From Balneolaceae bacterium (GTDB taxonomy: Bacteria; Bacteroidota; Rhodothermia; Balneolales; Balneolaceae), in NCBI GenBank assembly GCA_034521445.1, contig JAXHMM010000006.1, positions 186,001 through 250,000 on the forward strand: a stretch of 64,000 nt of DNA, read 5' to 3'. A model generated the notes under the pieces. The model was not told the DNA's origin and ran no database searches. It was given only the letters and a program-made list of their open reading frames with translations. How positions within the stretch are numbered: position 1 is the stretch's first letter; each line of letters begins with the position of its first letter. This document shows, in pieces, positions 20,144 through 28,272 of the stretch. The translations under genes and the position numbers were made by a program.

Positions 20144-20602
20144 ATGCAGTCACAAACCGCAGCCACGTTTACCGTCTGGATGGTACTGATGGGCACCATC
20201 ATCCACGTTGTCGAGAAAGATCTGCTGGGGATTTATCCTGAATACGATTTAACCTCCGCATTCCTGATGGCCCTCATCGGTGGAGGGCTAACACTTCTGC
20301 CATCTATCCTGCGGTCCGATTTCACGCCTATACTAGGAAGAGGCGGTTCTACCGATTCCGTGATGAAGAGGCTCGACCTGAAAACCCTGTTCCTGTCCAT
20401 GGCAACCTTTCTCGTCGTATCCCTGGGAATATCATATTCCGGTCTATACCGGGAATTTATTCTGAGATCCGCACTTCACACCCTCTGGATGGGAAGTGTA
20501 TTGATACTGGTAGCCTCCTTTACGCACAGAAGCAGAGTCGGCAACCGGTCGCCGAAAGGCCAGGCGGAGCGCATGAAAACAGGGAGTGCTGCGGATACCT
20601 GA
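20144..20602 (+). CDS. Small four-helix membrane protein, orphan
   Basis: The 152-residue product has about four hydrophobic segments: FTVWMVLMGTIIHVV, SAFLMALIGGGLTLLPSIL, TLFLSMATFLVVSLGISY and TLWMGSVLILVASF. It ends in a short basic polar tail. No family is recognised. It starts 62 bases after the preceding lipoprotein gene and is followed by a clear terminator, so the two may form one transcription unit within the AT-richer patch. Confidence 0.55.
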   Translation: MQSQTAATFTVWMVLMGTIIHVVEKDLLGIYPEYDLTSAFLMALIGGGLTLLPSILRSDFTPILGRGGSTDSVMKRLDLKTLFLSMATFLVVSLGISYSGLYREFILRSALHTLWMGSVLILVASFTHRSRVGNRSPKGQAERMKTGSAADT

Positions 20603-20628
20603 ATAGCAGACAAGGAGTCCTCGATTAA

Positions 20629-20667
20629 AAAAGCCTCCACCCGGATCGGTTTCCGGGGGAGGCTTTT
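20629..20667. terminator. Bidirectional rho-independent terminator
   Basis: AAAAGCCTCC and GGAGGCTTTT flank a CCGG-containing loop, with an A-tract on the left and T-tract on the right. It sits between the small membrane protein gene and convergent secG and can serve both. Confidence 0.8.
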
Positions 20668-20697
20668 CACATATTTTAAAATCCTAGAGTAATGCGG

Positions 20698-21096
20698 TCA
20701 GTTTTCGCCGCCGCCACTATCACCGCCGGTGGTCGCATCGCTGCCCGTATTATCGCCGGTGTTGGTCTGGGGAATAGGTGGGGCGGACTGGGAGGGATTG
20801 TTCATGCCCTGCGTGGTTTCCACCCCGCTCTGCTGCACGGCGGGCTGGTTTACCTCCTGGCGGTCGATGGCGAAGTTGGCCAGGACGCAGAGCACGAGCA
20901 GGGCACCCCCCAGTATAGAGGTCGATTTGGAGAGCAGATCGGCGGTACGGCGCGCACCGAGGCCGCCCCCGCCCGCCATGGATCCCGCAGCAAGGCCGCC
21001 GGTCATGCCGGAACCTTGTCCGGGTTGCAGAAGAATAACGATGGTCAGCAATACACAGATCAGGATGATTACCGACAGTATGATGTAATATAGCAT
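20698..21096 (-). CDS. secG: Preprotein translocase subunit SecG
   Basis: SecG is the small accessory subunit of the SecYEG protein-export channel. The 132-residue protein has two membrane helices (IILSVIILICVLLTIVILLQ and ILGGALLVLCVLANFAI) separated by the conserved glycine-rich loop LQPGQGSGMTGGLAAGSMAGG. The C-terminal 45 residues form a polar Gly/Asn/Gln/Thr tail that is longer than in E. coli but common in Bacteroidota. It is a monocistronic gene divergent from the MscS channel. Confidence 0.93.
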   Translation of the reverse strand: MLYYIILSVIILICVLLTIVILLQPGQGSGMTGGLAAGSMAGGGGLGARRTADLLSKSTSILGGALLVLCVLANFAIDRQEVNQPAVQQSGVETTQGMNNPSQSAPPIPQTNTGDNTGSDATTGGDSGGGEN

Positions 21097-21229
21097 AGCA
21101 GTTCTATTCCAAGTCGCTGTTTACAGACTAGTAAAGGTATCCATAATTCCGTTTTTTTACAACGCCAGCAATTTGAATACATTTCACAGGATTAGGGGCT
21201 AGAGCCTCGTCTAATTCAGTACACAGGTC

Positions 21230-22129
21230 ATGCAGGAATTTATGGAGCGAATTGGAGCCTGGCTGAGCAGCTCGCCGGAGACAGGCTATAACCTGGTGGC
21301 TACCGCGGTGGTGATCCTGATCATCTGGCTGGCCCGGCTGGCAGCCGTACGCCTCCTCATGCGCAACCTGAAACAGGAGAAGGAGCAGTACAAATGGCGC
21401 AAATATCTCACCTACATCTCCGTGTTTGTTGGCCTGTTGATTGTGGGACGCATCTGGTTCGAGGCCCTGCAGTCGCTGGCCACCTTTCTGGGACTTCTAA
21501 GCGCTGGGCTGGCTATCGCCCTGCGCGAGCCTATAACTGACCTGGCCGGCTGGCTTTTCATCCTTTGGCGCCAGCCCTTCGACGTGGGCGACCGCCTCGA
21601 AATCGGTTCGGTAAAAGGGGATGTGATCGATATCCGCATCTTCAAGTTCACCCTCCTGGAAATAGGTAACTGGGTACATGCCGACCAGAGTACGGGGCGG
21701 GTGGTGCACGTACCCAACCATAAAATCTTCAGTGACAGCCTGGCCAACTACACCAGCGATTTTGAATTCATCTGGAACGAACTGGAGGTACTGGTCACCT
21801 TTGAAAGCGACTGGAAGAGGGCCAAGGACCTCCTGCAGGAAATCGCCGACCGTCACCTGAAGGATTTTATGAACCAGGCACGGGAACAGGTGCAGAAGGC
21901 CTCCAAATCCTACCTTATCCATTACAGACACCTCACGCCCATCGTCTACACGGACGTTCGCGACAGCGGGATCATGCTCACCGTCCGCCACCTGAGCGAC
22001 CCGCGCAGGCGGCGCAGCCTCTCACAGGCCATCTGGGAGGATGTGCTGGAGGCCTTCGAAAAAGAGGAGCATATCGACCTGGCCTACCCCACCATGCGAA
22101 TCTACCGCCGGGGCGATCCGGGGGAGTGA
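21230..22129 (+). CDS. MscS-family mechanosensitive channel
   Basis: The 299-residue protein is a small-conductance mechanosensitive channel homologue that releases solutes on osmotic down-shock. There are about three membrane helices; the pore-lining segment resembles TM3 (ATFLGLLSAGLAIALREPITDLAGWLFIL), followed by the beta domain RQPFDVGDRLEIG and the mixed C-terminal domain with VVHVPNHKIFSDSLANYT. It is single and convergent with the SRAP gene. Confidence 0.92.
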   Translation: MQEFMERIGAWLSSSPETGYNLVATAVVILIIWLARLAAVRLLMRNLKQEKEQYKWRKYLTYISVFVGLLIVGRIWFEALQSLATFLGLLSAGLAIALREPITDLAGWLFILWRQPFDVGDRLEIGSVKGDVIDIRIFKFTLLEIGNWVHADQSTGRVVHVPNHKIFSDSLANYTSDFEFIWNELEVLVTFESDWKRAKDLLQEIADRHLKDFMNQAREQVQKASKSYLIHYRHLTPIVYTDVRDSGIMLTVRHLSDPRRRRSLSQAIWEDVLEAFEKEEHIDLAYPTMRIYRRGDPGE

Positions 22130-22162
22130 CGCCGCACCGGCAGGGATCTACAGATGGCCGCC

Positions 22163-22828
22163 CTATTTCGGGATGGGCTGGATAAGCTCGGGCGAGTTCT
22201 TGTCCAGGTCATTAACATCCTCGGTCACGCGGTTGACCGCCATTCTCGAAAGATCGTAAGGCTTCAGCAGGTCGTCCAGATCTCCTGCCCCGTCTTCAAG
22301 CCACCGCCCAAAATCATCACGGTCCAGTATAAGGGGCATGTGATCGCTCACCGGCTTCACAAGAGCGTTGGCCTCGGTCTGCAGCATCAGGAAGGAGTAG
22401 ACGTCTCGACCGGAATCGGACTGCCAAACGGAGTAGAGTCCCGCGATTCCCATCACCTGGTTGGAGAGCAGGCGGATGTAGAAGGGCGTGGTTCTTTTCT
22501 CGGAGAACTTCCACTTGTAAAAACCGTTGGCCGGGATTATACAGCACCCGAGCTCAGCCCAGACGCCGGATTTTTTGGCCTCCTTCATCTCCTCCAGGTG
22601 CATCTGGTGATGTTCCCGGCCCTCTCGCTCCGACCCGGCATCCTTCGGAATGAGCCCCCACAGAGCCTGTTGTATCACCCGTTCGCCCTCCTCCACAATC
22701 AATATGGGATGATGGGTGCCCACGTTGATGTTGTAGTTGGCCTCGAACCAGTCGTCGCGGGATGCCGTTGCTCCGAGCAGTTCTTCTACCGCTTTCTTTT
22801 CAGCATGGAGTACGAATCGGTCACTCAT
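22163..22828 (-). CDS. Divergent SRAP (YedK/HMCES-like) protein lacking catalytic residues
   Basis: SRAP proteins crosslink to abasic sites in single-stranded DNA through Cys2 exposed after Met removal. This 221-residue homologue keeps the fold landmarks: MSDRF at the N terminus where MCGRF is usual, YNI near residue 32, IPANGFYKWK where PADGFYEWK is usual, PFYI, VSDHMPLIL and a final ELIQPI. The key residues are changed: Cys2 to Ser2, the catalytic Glu (E105 in E. coli YedK) to Lys105, and the His of IHDRxP to Ser161; the NARxE segment is not recognisable. No earlier start is possible, so Cys2 has not been missed. It may bind DNA without crosslinking, or do something else. Confidence 0.82.
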   Translation of the reverse strand: MSDRFVLHAEKKAVEELLGATASRDDWFEANYNINVGTHHPILIVEEGERVIQQALWGLIPKDAGSEREGREHHQMHLEEMKEAKKSGVWAELGCCIIPANGFYKWKFSEKRTTPFYIRLLSNQVMGIAGLYSVWQSDSGRDVYSFLMLQTEANALVKPVSDHMPLILDRDDFGRWLEDGAGDLDDLLKPYDLSRMAVNRVTEDVNDLDKNSPELIQPIPK

Positions 22829-22912
22829 GGGACGCTGTTTGCACTTCTGAAATTAAAGCTTAGGTTAGCATACGATTCGCATTATTGCAACCGCCTAACC
22901 ACGTACCGGACC

Positions 22913-23872
22913 ATGATCAATCCCTTTTATAATTCCGAGGAGCAGCGGGTCCGTTCCGGATGGCGGCTGCTGCTCCAGATCTTCCTTGTCATTGCGGCCG
23001 GCATGCTGCTCATGCTCCCCTTCTCCCTTGCGGGCGTGCTGGACGGCGCAGACCAATTCGCGGTGATCCCTACGCTGATCACCGCCCTGGCCGCCCTGGC
23101 CGGCACCTGGGGGGCCGGCCGGCTGCTTGACCGTCGCGGATTTGTCGACTTCGGTCACGAGCCGGTCCCGGAGCAGTTCCGGGAACTGGGATTTGGTCTG
23201 CTGGCGGGACTGGCGGCCATGGCTATAATTTTCGCCCTGGAGTACTCCGCAGGCTGGATTACGGTCACCGGCTACGGCTGGGAGCGTCCCTTCACCGGTT
23301 CCTGGGTCGCCGCCTTTCTGGGATTCCTGGTCGTCATGCTGCTTGTGGGCTACTACGAGGAGCTGGTGTTCCGCGGCTACCAGATCTTGAATTTGAGTGA
23401 AGGGCTGCGCGGCACGCTGGGTTCACGTAGTGCCGTGGTCCTGGCCGTCGCCGTAAGTTCGATAGTATTCGGCGTCCTGCACGCCTGGAACGCCAACGCC
23501 ACATCCGTGTCCACCTTCAACATCGTGCTGGCCGGGGCTGTGCTGGCCGTACCCTACGTGGTAACCGGCCGGCTGGGATGGTCGGTGGGCCTGCACATCA
23601 GCTGGAATTTCTGCCAGGCCGGAATCTTTGGATTTCCGGTCAGCGGGACCTCCTTCCGGGGCAGCCTCCTGCAGATCGAGCAGGGGGGGCGCGATCTGAT
23701 CACCGGCGGCGCTTTCGGCCCGGAAGCCGGGCTCCTCGGCATCCTTGGACTGCTGGTCATCCTCTCCTTGTTTTACCTGATCAGGCGGCGCTCAGGATTG
23801 CCGATAACCCTTGCGTCCAAGTTCTCAGGGGAGCCGCTGGAGGCGACGGAGGCAGATGAGCAAGGCTCCTAA
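22913..23872 (+). CDS. CPBP family intramembrane metalloprotease
   Basis: This 319-residue protein has about eight membrane segments and the CPBP motifs YYEELVFRGYQ, FGVLHAWNAN and VGLHISWNF. The start is the ATG giving MINPFYNSEEQRVRSGWRLL, a soluble lead-in common in this subgroup; the frame is open far upstream across the SRAP gene, but that part is antisense. It is divergent from the SRAP gene and followed by the DEAD-box-like gene. Substrate unknown. Confidence 0.9.
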   Translation: MINPFYNSEEQRVRSGWRLLLQIFLVIAAGMLLMLPFSLAGVLDGADQFAVIPTLITALAALAGTWGAGRLLDRRGFVDFGHEPVPEQFRELGFGLLAGLAAMAIIFALEYSAGWITVTGYGWERPFTGSWVAAFLGFLVVMLLVGYYEELVFRGYQILNLSEGLRGTLGSRSAVVLAVAVSSIVFGVLHAWNANATSVSTFNIVLAGAVLAVPYVVTGRLGWSVGLHISWNFCQAGIFGFPVSGTSFRGSLLQIEQGGRDLITGGAFGPEAGLLGILGLLVILSLFYLIRRRSGLPITLASKFSGEPLEATEADEQGS

Positions 23873-23958
23873 GTTTTGTATATTCCCCTGTCTTGAATGA
23901 CGTCTGATCGTGAGGCGTCAGTACGAATCAAATGTTAACCAAATGAAAGGTCATAACG

Positions 23959-25539
23959 TTGAAGTTTGCAGAAATGAACTTAAGCCCGGAAATCATGAGC
24001 GGGCTCAAAGATGTACGTTACGAAGAAGCAACGCCCCTGCAGGAAACCGTCATCCCCAAAATACTTGAGGGCGGAGATCTGCTGATAAAGAACGAAGGCG
24101 ACAAGGGCAAATACGGAAGCGTGGTGATCCCGGCACTTGAGAAACTGGTCCGGGACGGCGACACCGGCCATACCCGTGTTCTCATCCTTACACCCAATCC
24201 CAAAGAAGCCCGTGAAATCGACGAGCTGGTCTGGGCCCTGGGTTACCACAAGCAGATCGAGTGTGCGACGGTGGATCTTGACAAGGAACGCGACAAGCAG
24301 GTCGAGGCTCTCACCTCACAGGTCCCCGTGCTGGTCGGCAATCCCGGTCCGCTGATCGACGTGATGGAGGACGAACTGTTCATCTTTCGGAACGTCGACC
24401 TGGTGGTTGTAGACAACGTCGACGAGATGGTCTCACTTAATCTTACCGATCGCATCCGCGATATCCTTCGGCGGGTAGTCAGCGAGAAACGCCAGTCGGT
24501 GGTTTTCGCCGACGAGCTCTCCCCCAACGTGAAGGAACTGACCAACCTGGTGCTCGACCAACCCCGGATAATCGGTTTCGAGGAAGCCTCCGACAAGACC
24601 CTCATGGAGCCTCCCAGCGTACCGAGCAGTCTCAAGCAGGGCTTTATCAACGTGCCGCCGCGCATGAAGATCTCCACCCTGATGGCCCATATTGACCATA
24701 CGCCGTCGGACACCTGCGTGATCTTCTGCGCCTCCAAGCGGGGCACCGACCGCCTCTACCGCGCCTTTAAAAAGCGTGACCAGAAGGCGACCAGTATCCA
24801 CTCCCAGCTATCCGACGAAAAGCGCGCCCAGCGTCTTGCCAACTTTTCCGACGGAGATGTACAGTACCTGTTGGTGGCCGAAATACCGGCAAGCGAACTG
24901 GGCATCGAGCGCACAACGCAGGTCATTAACTACGACGTGCCCAACGACCCGGACGAATACCGCTTCCGCGCCAGTATGGTGGAGTCAGGCAAGGCCAGCC
25001 GCATCGTCTCGCTGGTCTCCAAGCAAGACCGCAGCGACATCAATGATCTGAAGAACGAGCTGGGCCAGGCGCCTCAGGAAATGCCTCTGCCCGACGAAGT
25101 CCAGAAAAAACTGGAGGAACGCAAGAGCAAGAAAAGCAAACCGGAAAAAAAGGACAAGAAGAGCAGGAAGAGCAACGGGCGCGGCAACAAGAAGGATCGT
25201 CCAAAGCGCGGCTCCGGCAAGAAACAGCGCGGTAAGGAGAAGGAGAAAGAGAAGAAGACAAGATGGAGCTTCCGCGTCCCAGCTACGACAAACTCAGCGG
25301 AGGACGCACCGGAAACAAGAAGGACGGGAAACAGGGCGTCGTCGAATTTTTCAAGAAGCTTCTCTCTTCCTGACCGGCGGTTTTTAGGGCCTCCTCAGGC
25401 CGTCCTCTTTTTTTCCTGGGACATCACCACATCCTTGATGGCTTCAAAGCCTTTCAGAGTCTGTTCAATGTGGGAGTCGGTGTGTGAGGCGGTCGGAATA
25501 AGACGGATCAGCACCGTGCCCTTGGGTACGACAGGATAG
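23959..25539 (+). CDS. DEAD-box-like protein with all ATPase motifs lost; frameshifted C terminus
   Basis: The fold of a DEAD-box RNA helicase is clear, but the active site is gone. A Q-motif remains (YEEATPLQ, residues 21-28). Walker A (AxTGxGKT) is KNEGDKGKYGS; motif Ia is LTPNPKEAREI; DEAD is DNVD (152-155); SAT is ADE (184-186); HRxGRxxR is YRFRASMVESGK. Motif IV (VIFCASKRG) and the VINYDVP strand of domain 2 are well kept. A lysine-rich tail follows, as in RNA-binding paralogues. The start is TTG with AAAGG eight bases upstream. The last 90 or so residues run antisense through the next gene; a shift between 25236 and 25262 would instead end at a TGA at 25371-25373 with the coherent tail LPRPSYDKLSGGRTG to VVEFFKKLLSS. 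Confidence 0.85.
   Translation: MKFAEMNLSPEIMSGLKDVRYEEATPLQETVIPKILEGGDLLIKNEGDKGKYGSVVIPALEKLVRDGDTGHTRVLILTPNPKEAREIDELVWALGYHKQIECATVDLDKERDKQVEALTSQVPVLVGNPGPLIDVMEDELFIFRNVDLVVVDNVDEMVSLNLTDRIRDILRRVVSEKRQSVVFADELSPNVKELTNLVLDQPRIIGFEEASDKTLMEPPSVPSSLKQGFINVPPRMKISTLMAHIDHTPSDTCVIFCASKRGTDRLYRAFKKRDQKATSIHSQLSDEKRAQRLANFSDGDVQYLLVAEIPASELGIERTTQVINYDVPNDPDEYRFRASMVESGKASRIVSLVSKQDRSDINDLKNELGQAPQEMPLPDEVQKKLEERKSKKSKPEKKDKKSRKSNGRGNKKDRPKRGSGKKQRGKEKEKEKKTRWSFRVPATTNSAEDAPETRRTGNRASSNFSRSFSLPDRRFLGPPQAVLFFSWDITTSLMASKPFRVCSMWESVCEAVGIRRISTVPLGTTG
25387..25414 (+). terminator. Probable terminator for the DEAD-box-like gene
   Basis: GGCCT and AGGCC flank CCTC, followed by GTCCTC and seven T residues. 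It overlaps the 3' end of the convergent serine palmitoyltransferase gene. Confidence 0.5.
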
Positions 25540-26621
25540 GTAACCCCGCTGACGAATACCCCATGCTCCTCACGCAGCTTGCGCATGATGAGCTGGCAAA
25601 GTTCCGTGCTTCCCTGCGTCAGCACCGGAGTGACAGGGCTTTCGGATGGCAGCACGTTGTACCCGATATCCTTGAGTCCCTTGCGCAGCTTTCTGGTATT
25701 CTCCCAGAGCTGCTCGCGCAGCTGGGGATTGTTGCGGATAATCTCCAGGCGCTTGCGGGCGGAGACTACGATAGGCATGGGTACCGACTTGGCAAAAATC
25801 TGGCTTCGGACGTTGGCTTTTAGAAATTCCACCACACGCGGCTCGGTGGCTACGAAGGCGCCGATAATGGCCACGGCCTTGGCAAAAGTACCGAAATAGA
25901 TGTCGATGCCGTCGTGGCAGCCCAGCTCGGTGCCGGTACCGGATCCGTCGTGCCCAAGAGTACCGAAGCCGTGGGCGTCATCCACCAGCAGGCGGAATGG
26001 GTACTTCTTTTTGAGTTCGATCATCTCCTCCAGCATGCCAAGGTCACCTGTCATGCCGAAGACACCCTCGGTAACGACCAGGATTGAGGAGTTGGGCTTC
26101 GATTTGCGGTGGGCCCGCTCGAGCTGCTTCTCGAAGCTCTCCACATCGTTGTGCTTAAAAACTGACTTGTCGCTCATGGCCAGCTGCTTGCCGTCCACGA
26201 TGCAGGCATGGCTGAGTTCGTCGTATATCAGGAAATCGTTGCGGTCGACCAGAGCGTGAATCACACTCATAATGCCCTGGTAACCATAGTTGAGCAACAG
26301 AGCTGACTCCTTATGCACGAAGTCAGCCAACTCCTCCTCCAGAGCCTCATGCTCGTCAGAATTACCGGTCATCAGGCGGGCACCCATGGGCGAGCTGAAG
26401 CCATGCGCCTCGGCGGCTTCGACGTCAGCCTTTCGCACCTCGGGGTGAGAGGCAATGCCCAGGTAGTCGTTCACGCTCCAGACCACCACATTCTTGCCTT
26501 TGAATTTCATCTCCGGGCCGATGGGACCTTCAAGCTTGGGAAACGTATAATAGCCGTATCCCTCCGACGTAAACTCTCCCAGTGGTCCCGGTCTTCCCTG
26601 AAGTTTGTCAAATAAATCCAT
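25395..26621 (-). CDS. spt: Serine palmitoyltransferase (alpha-oxoamine synthase)
   Basis: The enzyme condenses serine with a fatty acyl-CoA to form 3-ketosphinganine, the committed step of sphingolipid synthesis, a hallmark of Bacteroidota and relatives. The 408-residue protein matches the Bacteroides Spt pattern as I remember it: GPLGEFTSEGYGYYTFPKLE near the start, WSVNDYLGIASHPEVR, SPMGARLMTGNSDEHEALE, ILVVTEGVFGMTGDLG, LLVDDAHGFGTLG and RSQIFAKSVPMP. The PLP lysine is expected in GTFAKAVAIIGAF. BioF and Kbl are close paralogues, but the N-terminal and RSQIFAKS regions favour Spt. No other sphingolipid gene is adjacent. Confidence 0.82.
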   Translation of the reverse strand: MDLFDKLQGRPGPLGEFTSEGYGYYTFPKLEGPIGPEMKFKGKNVVVWSVNDYLGIASHPEVRKADVEAAEAHGFSSPMGARLMTGNSDEHEALEEELADFVHKESALLLNYGYQGIMSVIHALVDRNDFLIYDELSHACIVDGKQLAMSDKSVFKHNDVESFEKQLERAHRKSKPNSSILVVTEGVFGMTGDLGMLEEMIELKKKYPFRLLVDDAHGFGTLGHDGSGTGTELGCHDGIDIYFGTFAKAVAIIGAFVATEPRVVEFLKANVRSQIFAKSVPMPIVVSARKRLEIIRNNPQLREQLWENTRKLRKGLKDIGYNVLPSESPVTPVLTQGSTELCQLIMRKLREEHGVFVSGVTYPVVPKGTVLIRLIPTASHTDSHIEQTLKGFEAIKDVVMSQEKKRTA

Positions 26622-26684
26622 AACCCGTTGCTATGATGTCTTCTTGCTTATTTCCTGCTTGTAAGCGTAGCTATTTCAATAAAA

Positions 26685-26707
26685 TACAAGGCCTCTGAGG
26701 CCTTGTA
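26685..26707 (-). terminator. Terminator of the PLP decarboxylase gene
   Basis: A near-perfect palindrome, TACAAGGCCTC with GAGGCCTTGTA, is followed on the minus strand by TTTTATT. It lies downstream of the decarboxylase gene and upstream of spt. Confidence 0.7.
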
Positions 26708-26829
26708 AAAAGATTAAAAAAGGTAAGGAAATTTACCCGTTTAACCAAGGCATGCCCTAACTCCATTACTCCTTAATCTAAGTATTCTCGGGCAATTATA
26801 CGAACGGGCGGATGGACGGCGAAGGCCTC

Positions 26830-28254
26830 TCAACCGGCTCCCAGTTCGTCCACAACCTCCACGATGAGGCGCACATCCTGTTCCCGCGTGCGGTGGTTTA
26901 TAAAGCAGGTGCGGAGGGCGGCGCGGCCGCAGATACGCGTAGCAGTCAGGAATATACGGCCATCCTGCTCCACCTCCCGTGCTATACGTTCGTTGAGACG
27001 ATCCAATTCATCGGGGTCCTTCCCGCCTGGATTGTAGCGGAAGCATACAATGGAAAGGGGAGCCGGGGCCATCATCTCCATTCGGGGGTGCTCCTCCACC
27101 ATCAAAGCCAGCATGTCCGCCCTGTCAATATCCCTTCGAATGGACTCTCGCAGGCGGCGTGCGCCGTAGGTTTTAAGGGTCATCCACACCTTAAGTGCCT
27201 TGAACTCCTTGGTGAGCGGCAGGTTGTATTCCATCAGGTCTGTGCGGCCGTCGTCCCCGCGGTCCGACCTGAGGTAGTCAGGAATGGTGCTGAACGTAGC
27301 ACGCAGGTGTTCAGGATTGCGGACCAACGCGCCCCCTGCCTCGAAAGGCACGTAGAGCCACTTGTGGGGGTTGACCACGAGTGAGTCGGCCCGCTCCAGT
27401 CCGGAGAAGAGGTGAGAGACTCCCTCCACCCTCGCGGCAGGCCCCCCGTAGGCGGCATCCACGTGGTACCACAGGTCGTGCTTCTCGCAGATGTCGGCCA
27501 CCCCGTCGAGATCGTCCACCGCCCCGTTGTTGGTGGTGCCTGCCACACCTATGGCGCATATGGGATGGAAACCCGCATTCCGGTCGCGATCGATCAGGCG
27601 CTCCAGCGCCTCCAGGTCGATGCGCAGTTCCTCGTCTACCGGTACTTTACGCAAGTAGTTGCGGCCTATGCCCAGCATATCCACCGCCTTGTCAAAGGAG
27701 GAGTGCCCCTCCTCGGAGACGTAGACCGTCAGCGGCTTGGAGCCGTAGAGTCCTTCGGCGGAGACGTTGGCCGGAGCTTTGACGGTACGCGCAACCGCCA
27801 TGCAGTTGAAGTTGGCCACCGAGCCCCCGCTTAACAGAACGCCGGCACTGTCGATCGGATAACCGGTGAACTCGGCCACCCAGCGCATCACCAGCCGCTC
27901 CATTTCTGTACTGACAGGCGAGGAGTGCCATTTGAGATTGTTCTGGTTGAGAGAGGCCTTGATCATCTCGGCCAGCACGGCCACCTGGTTCCCTCCGCCG
28001 GTAATGTAACCGAAATATCGGGGTCCCATGCTGCGGGTCATGGTTCCGAATACCTGCTCGCGTACGCGGTCCAGAACCTTCTCCACAGGTTCAGACTCTT
28101 CCGGCAGGGGTTCGTCGAAGAGACGGATCACCTCCTCGGCAGACTTGCCGGCAAAGACCGGCCGGTCGGAGTCCTCGCGGTAGAGCTCCTTCACCAGGTC
28201 ACCCGCCTTGCGGAGAGCGGTATCAAACTGCTTGTCGTCGAAGTCCAGGGTCAT
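26830..28254 (-). CDS. Group II pyridoxal-dependent amino acid decarboxylase
   Basis: The 474-residue protein belongs to the glutamate/aromatic amino acid decarboxylase family. The PLP lysine lies in VVNPHKWLYVPFEAGG; the Asp pairing with the pyridine nitrogen is in YHVDAAYGGPA; AGTTNNGAVDDLD and SPVSTEMERLVMRWVAEFTG are also typical. The overall pattern is nearest the aromatic-L-amino-acid decarboxylase branch, but substrate cannot be assigned: homologues act on tyrosine, tryptophan, diaminobutyrate, glutamate or cysteine sulfinate. It is followed by its own terminator and starts 18 bases after the upstream CPBP gene ends, so those two may be cotranscribed. Confidence 0.88.
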   Translation of the reverse strand: MTLDFDDKQFDTALRKAGDLVKELYREDSDRPVFAGKSAEEVIRLFDEPLPEESEPVEKVLDRVREQVFGTMTRSMGPRYFGYITGGGNQVAVLAEMIKASLNQNNLKWHSSPVSTEMERLVMRWVAEFTGYPIDSAGVLLSGGSVANFNCMAVARTVKAPANVSAEGLYGSKPLTVYVSEEGHSSFDKAVDMLGIGRNYLRKVPVDEELRIDLEALERLIDRDRNAGFHPICAIGVAGTTNNGAVDDLDGVADICEKHDLWYHVDAAYGGPAARVEGVSHLFSGLERADSLVVNPHKWLYVPFEAGGALVRNPEHLRATFSTIPDYLRSDRGDDGRTDLMEYNLPLTKEFKALKVWMTLKTYGARRLRESIRRDIDRADMLALMVEEHPRMEMMAPAPLSIVCFRYNPGGKDPDELDRLNERIAREVEQDGRIFLTATRICGRAALRTCFINHRTREQDVRLIVEVVDELGAG

Positions 28255-28272
28255 GCAGAAGAAAGGTACAGC

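Noticed and set aside
25374-25539. C-terminal tail of the DEAD-box-like frame past 25373
   Set aside because: It is antisense to the end of spt and unlike any helicase tail; considered an artefact of the frameshift, though the literal frame is reported.
26830-28254. Naming the decarboxylase glutamate decarboxylase or DOPA decarboxylase
   Set aside because: The PLP-site motifs are shared across the group; no substrate-specific residue or transporter neighbour allows a safe choice.
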